A DNA stretch of 64,000 nucleotides from Bacillota bacterium (lineage in GTDB: Bacteria > Bacillota > Clostridia > Oscillospirales > Acutalibacteraceae), in the NCBI GenBank assembly GCA_023416955.1, contig JAEZGM010000027.1, positions 6,271-70,270 of the forward strand, given 5' to 3'. Made by a program: the position numbers and the translations under genes. Shown piece by piece: positions 24,008 to 32,141 of this stretch. Position 1 is the stretch's first letter. The number at the start of each line of letters is the position of its first letter. Under the pieces are notes generated by a model. It searched no databases. It was not told where the DNA came from and saw only the letters and a list, made by a program, of their open reading frames with translations.

Positions 24008-27000
24008 ATGAGAAGAGGAATGAAGCTGAAACGTATTACGGCGACACTGCTGAGCATCGCTTTACTGGCTACCCAATTGACCACGATGAATCTTTTGCCC
24101 GCATCTGCAGAAGAAATGACCGTCAATGAAGAATCCTTTACCATTGCCTCAGATTTTTTGGAAGTGACCCTCAGTAAAAAGTTCCCCAGCATTGTGGAAT
24201 ATAAATGGCTGGAAAACGGGAAAACACTCAGGGGTAATCCTTATCAGATTGACACGGTTAAAATTGATGACGTCAGTTATCAGCCGCAGGTCACGCTGAA
24301 TGAAGGAGAAAAAAATGCCGAGTATACACTGACATTTCCTGAAATCCAGGTTGTTATGAATTTAAGCATCGCCATTACGGACCAGGCGGAAAACAAGAGC
24401 ACCGCCAAAGGTGAAAACATCGTTTCCTACAAGGTAACTGACATCAAAGAAAATGGGGATTTTCGGGTACATACCATTGAAATGCCAAATAACAGCATTT
24501 TTACCGTCTCCAACACCGAGGAAAGTCCCTATTTTGTCGGCGTGGAGAGTAACGGGAGTGTATTGAAATCCGGTGATACCTATCTTGATCTGACAACGGC
24601 AAAGCCTGATTCCGGCGTGAAGAAATATGAGTATGCCATCATTAACAACGCAGGACTTGCCGGTACCTTTCGAAGCAACGCAACCGGCCTGAAAGACAAC
24701 AATCTGGTGCTTAAGCAGACAACGAACGTCGGTTCCGGCACCGAAACGGCAGTGCGAAGCAACAAATGGACCTATCGGATTTCAGACTACACCAAAACGT
24801 TTGACGATATTCGATGGGACTACACCCCCAGGGACAGCTATGAGGGCGCAGAGTATGATCCAGACAGCTTAACCTTCCCGACGGAAAACCCGGCGCCCGC
24901 TTCGGGTTCTTCTTTGGTTTCTCAGAATAAGCAGGTCAGCCAGTATCCGAACGTCACGGTCAATTACCAGGATGCTGCAACCATGGAACTGCCTGTCGTG
25001 GAAATCGTTATTACGCCGGATAACAACGGAGACGGCGTTGTGGATTGGATGGATGGGGCCAATGCTTACCGCGAGGTCCGGTATTTGCCCAGCGGCTGGG
25101 AAACGGTCAAAGCGTCCCCGGTGCAGCGCCTCATCCACCCGCATTCTTCTCTGGACGCGTACACCTTTATGGAAAGTCTGGATGAAACGAAACGGGTCTT
25201 TTTGGCGACCGATGGGTTGAAACAGATCGTTCTGCACAAGGTGTTCAACTATGCGGACTGGGGCGATTTTACACATTACGCAGAAAATATGGGTGGTTTT
25301 GAGGACTTTAAAAAATTTGTGGATATCGCTACGACACAATACAATAGCTACGTCGGGGTACACACTAATTTCACCGAGGTTTTCGCGAAATCAAAAAATT
25401 TCCGCCCTGAAACAATCGAGCCCGGAAACGGCGGATACGGCGGGTTCGGCTACTGGTTCCACCAGTGCTATACACCGGACAAAATATTTGAGGCCATTAC
25501 AAAAGAACGCCGTGACCGGCTGGTGGGTCTTAAAGAATCTATTCCCAATCTGGGATTTTTGTACAGCGATGTATTCTCTGAATCCGGCCTTTTAGACAGG
25601 CGCCTGGTAGACGACTACGATGAAGCGGGGCTGGGCTACTTTGTGGAATGGCCGTATCAAAGCGAGGAAAGATCGGTATGGTCGCACTGGGCAGTGGAGA
25701 AAAATTACAGCCCTCCAAATTTGTGCGCATATGGCAGTGATGTTGCTCGTTTTATCAACAACGACATCAAAGACCGCTGGGACAATAATAAAAATATCAA
25801 TGGGACAAGAGTGCCCGGAAGCAGCCAGCTGCTGATGGGTGCCGATACAACCGCGTGGGAAGGCTGGATGTCTTCCGGTACAAATAACGAGTACGATAAG
25901 GCAATCCGCAAAGTGTTCGATAACAACATTCCCACCAAATATTTACAGCGCAACTCCATTACACGCTGGACGCGCGGGAGCGATGGTTATGTCGACCACA
26001 TTTGGTTTGAAAACGGCGTGGAATCCTATTTTACGGGAGACGTCAACAACCTGAATACCCGAAAGCGTGTGATTGTCCAGAACGGGAAAAAAGTATATGA
26101 AGGAACCGCAAAGGATGAGGTGAGCGATTCTCAGTACCTGATTCCGTGGGATCTGGAGGAGAATGGTACGAAGGAATCGGAAGGGAAACTCTACCATTGG
26201 AACGAACTGGGCGGAACCAGCACATGGGAGCTGCCGGACAGCTGGTCGGACGTTGCAACGGTAAAGGTTTATGAACTTTCCGACCAGGGAAAATCCGGCG
26301 AACAGATTATTCCGGTCGAAGATGGAAAAATTACCTTCCAGAATATCAAAGAGTCGACCTCTTATGTCGTCTACAAAGGGGATAAGGCTCCGGTGAATGC
26401 AGATGTGCATTACGGAGAGGAAACTTTTTTGAAGGATCCGGGCTTTAATTACGGAAGCCTGGGCAACGCCTGGTCGGTTGAAAAGGGCAGCGCTTCCGTG
26501 ATCCGCGATCAGCGCAACAGCCAAAGCGAAGCCTATCGCGGTTATGAACTGTTGATGGGCGAGGGCCAGACTGCGGTCAGCCAGCAGGCTGACGGGTTGG
26601 TCGCCGGAGAAGAATACGCCGCGTCCGTCATGGTAGAGGTACAGAAGGACAAAACACGTGACGCAAAGCTGGAAGTGACGCCGGAGGGCGGTGAGACTAA
26701 AAGCTATCAAATCAATTCTTCCCTTTGGATGGATTCCAACGTGATGTCCTCCAAAGCGGGAACGAAAATGCTGACCATCCGCGTTGCTTTTACCGCCCCG
26801 GATTCCGGAAAAGCAAATATCTGCTTGTCTGCGGGGGACGGAAATGCACAGGTAAGGTTTGACAATGTGCGCGTTTACCGGACCAAAACACCGGAAAATC
26901 CCGAATACGCCAAGGATAAGGTCATTTTGTACCAGGATTTTGAATATGATCCCACTGGACATGAAGAATCAAAATCCTATGTGACAACGGGCAACGATTA

Positions 27001-30000
27001 TCTGTTCACCTATGAGGGGTATTATCCGTTTGTCCTCAACGGGTCGGTGCATGAACCCAGAATCATCATTGAGCAAATTAACAATCCATATACCCAAAAT
27101 GGGGCGGACAATCCATGGGACAAAAAGACCGCTATTGTCGATGAAGTAATCAGCGGCAGGAATTCCCTGAAAATTGTTGGCGCCGATTCGGGAGTCATTC
27201 TTTCCACAACGCCGAACACGGTAAAGTTTACTCCGGGAAAAGAATACAGGGTGACTTTTAAGTACCAGGCGCAGCCGGCGGCGGACTATGCGATTGCCGT
27301 GGGCACCAAACCGAATCAGGCAGAAAGCTGCGATATTCTGCTGCCTACTTCGAAGCCAACGATATACACCAAGACTTTTGTTGCAACAAGTGAAAACCAA
27401 TGGGTCGGTTTTTCGCGCATTGCGAACACGGTTCCGGAAGATCCCTCCCCCCTTGTGATCGACGATATTCTGATTGAAGAGGTTGGGGACGGCGTATTGC
27501 CGCCCTCCCAAAATACGGAAGTGTATGGTACCTATGAATTTGAAAACGCAGCCTTAACAGAGGGCCCGGTACAGACTGACGCCATGAAGGTGAGCGACAA
27601 CGCAAACGCTTCCGGCGGAAAGGTCGTGGAATTTTTCCAGGACAAAGGGGACACTCTGACGTTTGATACCGTCAATGTATCCCAGGCAGGGACCTATACG
27701 CTGGAAGTTAATTACGCGGCCGGATATAATTCCAGAATTTTGCCCGTCATTGTAAACGACGGGGAGCCGATTTTAGTAAATTGCCCGAAAACGAGCGGTT
27801 GGGGAACTTATCAGACGGCAAAGGCAACGGTCTCACTGAAGGAGGGGAATAATAAGCTGGCATTCTCCATCGTAGGTGCGTCGGGTTTTAACGAATGGGA
27901 ACAGGGACGTATCAATCTGGATTCTATGCGTATTGTCAGCCGTGCAGTCAATACCGATGAGGTGGTTACTTACGCTAAAATGAAAGCCGGCGAACTGACC
28001 GGAGCGGATTCGGTCAGCCTGAATGGAATTGCAGTGAAGGAAGATTCCAGCCAAGGTACATATTTAGGCGGCATCCGTTCGGAAAGCACCATTGGGTTTG
28101 CACAATGGAACTACCGGTATGGCGCAGGCGGGGTCACCATTATGGCAAAAGGCCTGGCAGGCGGCAAAATCGAAGCATATCAAGGAGCCGCCAAATTGGG
28201 CGAGGTTAGTGTTGCGGCAAATAGCCCGGAAACGCTTTATGATTTAGCATTTAATCGCATGGTGACAGGGTTTGCGGGCATTACGCTGAAGTTTTCCGGT
28301 GGGGGAGACGGCGAACTGATGACCGTTCAGTGGCTGCAATTTACTGAGCGCCGGGAAGCAGAGGACTCCTTCCTGGAGAATGGTGTGAAAATTCAAACCA
28401 ACGGCGGCAGCGGAAGAGGATACATCAACGAATTTGAAACTGGTGAGTACAATCCGAAGAAGGACAAAAGAGCCGTGAAGTTTGTGGTGGAGTCTGAAAG
28501 TGCTCAGCTTTATAGTATGGATATTTCTTATGCGTTCGCCGACATGGAGGCTAAAGATGCGTTTACCCTTGAGGTAAACGGAAAGCCCCAGAGAATGGTT
28601 TCGTTTCCAAGCTCAGGAGGCTGGCAGAAATTCTCAGCGATGATAGTACCGGTCACGCTTCAAAAGGGAACGAATGTGGTATCGCTGTCCATAGAGAAGG
28701 ACAAGGATGAAAATTTTGTCAACACAGGTCGTGTCAATATCGACTACGCAAGATTCATTCCTGCCGGGTTCGACGCAAGCACGAAAATCGAGGCTGAGCT
28801 TTATGACGCCGGATATGGTGTAGAAACACATCGCAACAATGACGGTACAGCTTATGTGGAAAATAAAGTGGAAAACAGCTGGCTCAGCTACCAGAATGTT
28901 GCTTTTAGCAAAGCACCAAATCAGGTGGAGTTTTCTCTGCAGGGTAAAGGAAGCGGCAAGCTGCGTCTCGTATGTGACGGAGAAGAGATAGGAAACTTTA
29001 TCGTCAATCAGGTTCAGGACAAAGTCGACAGCGTTGCCTTTGCCGTTGAAGGCATTAAAACGGGCAGCCATAACATTCAGCTGGAATTTGTCAAAGATGG
29101 GGACAGCACGATCAAATTGGATGGTTTCCGTTTCACCATTCAGACCAATGAAATTAAGTTGAACAAAGAAGTGGAGTTCCTGTACGTCAACCAGTCTGCG
29201 TTACTTACCGCGCAGGTTTTACCGGAAGATGCCACGGAAAAGGGTGTCGTATGGTCGGTCGACAAGGAAGATATTGTAAAGATCGGCCAGGATGGTGCAA
29301 TTGTCGGGTTAAAGAAAGGTCAGGCGGTCGTCACAGCAACCTCGAAGACAAACGACACTATTTTTGGCAAATGCGTGGTTGAAGTAAGGGACCCCTCCTG
29401 GATTACCAAAGATACGATTCTGGAAGCGGAAAACGCCAAACTGTCCGGCGGAGCGGGAGTCAATGCGAATCATTTAGGTTATTCCGGAACCGGTTTTGTA
29501 GACGGCTTCTACGGCACAAATTATTTTGCGAGCACGGAGTTCGAAATGAATGTGGCGAAAGAGGGCGTTTACACTCTGGCGATTCGCTACGCCATGGGGT
29601 CGTTTGACAATCAGACCTGCGGATTAAAGGTAAATGGGATCCGTTTGGAAAAACCTCTGGTTTTCAAGCAGACGACTTCTTGGAACACTTGGGCCTATTT
29701 ATATACTGATGTGGCTCTGAGTGCGGGAAAAAATAGCGTCAGCATCGCAATGGACGGAATGACCATGGGCGACACCGGTAACTTTAATCTGGATTACATT
29801 GCAGTCAAACCGATGGATACTGCGGTAAAGGGTGATCCCGTATTCCCGTATGTTGAGGTTCGCACAAAGGCGACGGTGGCTCCGATTCTGCCCCAGACGG
29901 TCACCGTGTATTATGAAAACGGCACGACAGAGGATGTTGCGGTCACATGGGACGCTGTTGAGGCGACTCAGTATGCGGTACCCGACACTACTTTCACAGT

Positions 30001-31735
30001 GAACGGCACAGTAACCGGGATTGATACGAAAGCTATATGTACGGTAGTTGTGCAAGATGAAGGAGACAATTCCGTAAAGGCACCGTTGAGACGGTTGTAC
30101 AAAGAATGCACGGAACTGGATGAATCACTTTATACAAAATCCAGTTGGGATACACTTCTCACTGCGATGAATGAGGCGGATAAGGTACTGAAAAATACCG
30201 ATGCCACTTTGGCGGAAATAAATAATAGTTATCTGGCTCTCGCAGGAGCCTACAACGGAGTGGTTTTAAAGACGATTCAACTGGAAGCGGAGGATATGAC
30301 AGGGCTGACAGGAGCGAGTGCGGAAATACCGCCGGGAGGCAATAAAGAGGGATACACCGGAGGCGGCATTCTGTCCGTCAATATTGCAAACGGAAACGGC
30401 GGAGTTTCAACGTTAACTGCTACCGAAGGCCTCTACGATCTGACGCTGCGGTACAGCCATTCCTGGGGTGACGCTGCAGGATACCCGAATTTTGACGTAA
30501 ATATTGTTGTCAACGGAAAAACTGCCGCGACCGCGACCGTCCACCGTACGGGTACCACATGGAAAGAGTATGGCACAACCGAAATCCCCGGCATCCAGCT
30601 TAAAGACGGAACAAATACCATTGGGGTCTATGTCACCGGAATAGAGAGCGACGGCTGGTACGCACTGGATCATCTGGTGCTTAACGCTGTAGATCAGCCA
30701 AAAACTGTAGATCGTACAGCACTGGGGACCGCAATTGCGAACGCAGAAGAATTCTCCAAGACAGCTAGCGCCGATCAGTATGCCGAAGATAGTTGGTCGA
30801 CATTCAAAGCAGCGCTTGAAGAAGCTAAAAAAGTATATGGTGATTCGAATGCTACTGCAGAACAAGTAAAACAAGCCCTCACAGGTTTGGAAGCGGCACA
30901 AAGCGGACTTAAGCTTGCAGCCGTTCCCGATGTAAAGGTTACAGGAATCACTCTGGGTAAGACCACTTTAGCATTAACAAAAAGCACTACATCAGGACAA
31001 TTAACAGCAACGGTATTGCCCGCTGATGCAACAAACAAAAAAGTAGCTTGGTCCAGTTCTAATCTCAGTGTTGCTTCTGTAGACGCCACCGGAAAGGTAA
31101 CTGCAAAATCAAACGGCACAGCAGTTATCACTGCTACAACCGAAGATGGTTCATATTCAGCCACATGTAAAGTTACAGTAACCGGGTTAGGTTCCGGCTC
31201 TGGTTCTGATTCTGGCTCTGGCTCTACGCCGACCGTAACATTTATCAGTGATACAACAATTGGTTTCAATGTGAATGGTGCTTATCAGTTCAAGATTACA
31301 AGCACAAATGGTCAGGTGCCTGCTTTTGTTATTGGCACATCCGGAGTTTTCACTACTCAGCTTGTTAAGACAGTTGGTAATGACTACTACTTTAAGCTCA
31401 CTGCAATCGGTACTCCTGGTACTAACGCAGGTGTTTATGTAAACGGTGTAAAGCTATTGGTAGCGACAGTAGCTTCTACGACACCTACCGTTAAGAGCGA
31501 TACCACCAACCCGTTTAACGTTAGAGCAAATGCATCTTATACGTTCAAGCTTACAGCAGATTCAAGGCCGGCCTTTGTTGCCGGTACAGCGTCAGCCTTC
31601 AAAGTTGAATTCGTCAAATCTGTTGGTAACGATTATTTCTTTAAGGTAACAGCAATTGGCGCAATAGGTGCGTCTTCGGGGTTTTACATTAATGCTCAGA
31701 AAACCCCGGTAGCAGTGGCAACAATTACGAAATAG
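24008..31735 (+). CDS. Secreted GH101 endo-alpha-N-acetylgalactosaminidase, giant multidomain
   Basis: At 2,575 residues it should release Gal-beta-1,3-GalNAc (core 1) from Ser/Thr of mucins outside the cell. Residues 1-35 are a signal peptide. The GH101 core follows, with the Ca-binding-like DNNGDGVVDWMDGA (about 338-351). The likely nucleophile is Asp521 in FLYSDVFSESG, and the acid/base Glu547 in GYFVEWPYQSE. From about 1175 to 2225 there are at least five galactose-binding-like (CBM) domains, such as LEAENAKLSGGAG. Two Ig-like Big_2 domains (about 1715-1795, 2311-2393) and two FIVAR helical repeats (about 2024-2095, 2231-2302) are present. A GS-rich linker leads to a tandem repeat of about 75 residues (2407-2575). 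No sortase motif ends the protein; a decayed one lies downstream. Confidence 0.88.
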   Translation: MRRGMKLKRITATLLSIALLATQLTTMNLLPASAEEMTVNEESFTIASDFLEVTLSKKFPSIVEYKWLENGKTLRGNPYQIDTVKIDDVSYQPQVTLNEGEKNAEYTLTFPEIQVVMNLSIAITDQAENKSTAKGENIVSYKVTDIKENGDFRVHTIEMPNNSIFTVSNTEESPYFVGVESNGSVLKSGDTYLDLTTAKPDSGVKKYEYAIINNAGLAGTFRSNATGLKDNNLVLKQTTNVGSGTETAVRSNKWTYRISDYTKTFDDIRWDYTPRDSYEGAEYDPDSLTFPTENPAPASGSSLVSQNKQVSQYPNVTVNYQDAATMELPVVEIVITPDNNGDGVVDWMDGANAYREVRYLPSGWETVKASPVQRLIHPHSSLDAYTFMESLDETKRVFLATDGLKQIVLHKVFNYADWGDFTHYAENMGGFEDFKKFVDIATTQYNSYVGVHTNFTEVFAKSKNFRPETIEPGNGGYGGFGYWFHQCYTPDKIFEAITKERRDRLVGLKESIPNLGFLYSDVFSESGLLDRRLVDDYDEAGLGYFVEWPYQSEERSVWSHWAVEKNYSPPNLCAYGSDVARFINNDIKDRWDNNKNINGTRVPGSSQLLMGADTTAWEGWMSSGTNNEYDKAIRKVFDNNIPTKYLQRNSITRWTRGSDGYVDHIWFENGVESYFTGDVNNLNTRKRVIVQNGKKVYEGTAKDEVSDSQYLIPWDLEENGTKESEGKLYHWNELGGTSTWELPDSWSDVATVKVYELSDQGKSGEQIIPVEDGKITFQNIKESTSYVVYKGDKAPVNADVHYGEETFLKDPGFNYGSLGNAWSVEKGSASVIRDQRNSQSEAYRGYELLMGEGQTAVSQQADGLVAGEEYAASVMVEVQKDKTRDAKLEVTPEGGETKSYQINSSLWMDSNVMSSKAGTKMLTIRVAFTAPDSGKANICLSAGDGNAQVRFDNVRVYRTKTPENPEYAKDKVILYQDFEYDPTGHEESKSYVTTGNDYLFTYEGYYPFVLNGSVHEPRIIIEQINNPYTQNGADNPWDKKTAIVDEVISGRNSLKIVGADSGVILSTTPNTVKFTPGKEYRVTFKYQAQPAADYAIAVGTKPNQAESCDILLPTSKPTIYTKTFVATSENQWVGFSRIANTVPEDPSPLVIDDILIEEVGDGVLPPSQNTEVYGTYEFENAALTEGPVQTDAMKVSDNANASGGKVVEFFQDKGDTLTFDTVNVSQAGTYTLEVNYAAGYNSRILPVIVNDGEPILVNCPKTSGWGTYQTAKATVSLKEGNNKLAFSIVGASGFNEWEQGRINLDSMRIVSRAVNTDEVVTYAKMKAGELTGADSVSLNGIAVKEDSSQGTYLGGIRSESTIGFAQWNYRYGAGGVTIMAKGLAGGKIEAYQGAAKLGEVSVAANSPETLYDLAFNRMVTGFAGITLKFSGGGDGELMTVQWLQFTERREAEDSFLENGVKIQTNGGSGRGYINEFETGEYNPKKDKRAVKFVVESESAQLYSMDISYAFADMEAKDAFTLEVNGKPQRMVSFPSSGGWQKFSAMIVPVTLQKGTNVVSLSIEKDKDENFVNTGRVNIDYARFIPAGFDASTKIEAELYDAGYGVETHRNNDGTAYVENKVENSWLSYQNVAFSKAPNQVEFSLQGKGSGKLRLVCDGEEIGNFIVNQVQDKVDSVAFAVEGIKTGSHNIQLEFVKDGDSTIKLDGFRFTIQTNEIKLNKEVEFLYVNQSALLTAQVLPEDATEKGVVWSVDKEDIVKIGQDGAIVGLKKGQAVVTATSKTNDTIFGKCVVEVRDPSWITKDTILEAENAKLSGGAGVNANHLGYSGTGFVDGFYGTNYFASTEFEMNVAKEGVYTLAIRYAMGSFDNQTCGLKVNGIRLEKPLVFKQTTSWNTWAYLYTDVALSAGKNSVSIAMDGMTMGDTGNFNLDYIAVKPMDTAVKGDPVFPYVEVRTKATVAPILPQTVTVYYENGTTEDVAVTWDAVEATQYAVPDTTFTVNGTVTGIDTKAICTVVVQDEGDNSVKAPLRRLYKECTELDESLYTKSSWDTLLTAMNEADKVLKNTDATLAEINNSYLALAGAYNGVVLKTIQLEAEDMTGLTGASAEIPPGGNKEGYTGGGILSVNIANGNGGVSTLTATEGLYDLTLRYSHSWGDAAGYPNFDVNIVVNGKTAATATVHRTGTTWKEYGTTEIPGIQLKDGTNTIGVYVTGIESDGWYALDHLVLNAVDQPKTVDRTALGTAIANAEEFSKTASADQYAEDSWSTFKAALEEAKKVYGDSNATAEQVKQALTGLEAAQSGLKLAAVPDVKVTGITLGKTTLALTKSTTSGQLTATVLPADATNKKVAWSSSNLSVASVDATGKVTAKSNGTAVITATTEDGSYSATCKVTVTGLGSGSGSDSGSGSTPTVTFISDTTIGFNVNGAYQFKITSTNGQVPAFVIGTSGVFTTQLVKTVGNDYYFKLTAIGTPGTNAGVYVNGVKLLVATVASTTPTVKSDTTNPFNVRANASYTFKLTADSRPAFVAGTASAFKVEFVKSVGNDYFFKVTAIGAIGASSGFYINAQKTPVAVATITK

Positions 31736-31745
31736 TTTTTCTTCG

Positions 31746-32016
31746 ATGCAGGCATTACAGTCGGCAGAGCTTTTGCTCAACGACACAAACGCGGATCAAA
31801 AGATGTAGCCAATGCCGTAAAAGCATCGGAAAGATCAGCCTTTTGAAGAAAGCAGAAGAAGCGATCGGGGATCTTTCCGGCGGTACGGGCAATATGCCGG
31901 TAAGCACTGGGAAATCTCCGAACGGCTTGCCGCTGCTGACGCTTGTCTGAGCAGCCTCCGGTTTGATTTTGATCGGAGCGCGCCATAGAATAAAAGACAA
32001 ACGGGAACATTTTTGA
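31746..32016 (+). pseudogene. Decayed FIVAR repeat plus sortase-type anchor
   Basis: Three plus-strand frames read in turn give the missing C-terminus of a surface protein. The first (from 31746) reads ALQSAELLLNDTNADQK. The second reads KDVANAVKASERSAF. The third reads LLKKAEEAIGDLSGGTGNM, then PVSTGKSPNGLPLLTLV, an in-frame TGA at 31948-31950, and AASGLILIGARHRIKDKR. The first two are the second half of a FIVAR repeat. The last has the form of a cell-wall sorting signal: TG-containing motif, hydrophobic helix and basic tail. Two frameshifts and one stop show that it is no longer used. It directly follows the GH101 gene in the same direction. Confidence 0.6.
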
Positions 32017-32073
32017 CATCGTTTTGTAATGCCGATTCGAAGATTGGTTTCGGCATCCATCGGCCAAAGCAAA

Positions 32074-32101
32074 GGCGGTCTGGCAAATTTGCCAGACCGC
32101 C
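32074..32101 (+). terminator. Perfect hairpin after the anchor remnant
   Basis: GGCGGTCTGGCAAA at 32074-32087 is exactly inverted at 32088-32101. The downstream bases (CCATTTG) give only a weak T tail. Confidence 0.65.
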
Positions 32102-32141
32102 CCATTTGCATTAAAAACTTAGGTGATTAGCAATAAAATCC

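Noticed and set aside
24865..25363. Minus-strand frames inside the GH101 gene
   Set aside because: They lie opposite the conserved catalytic core and have no start signals.
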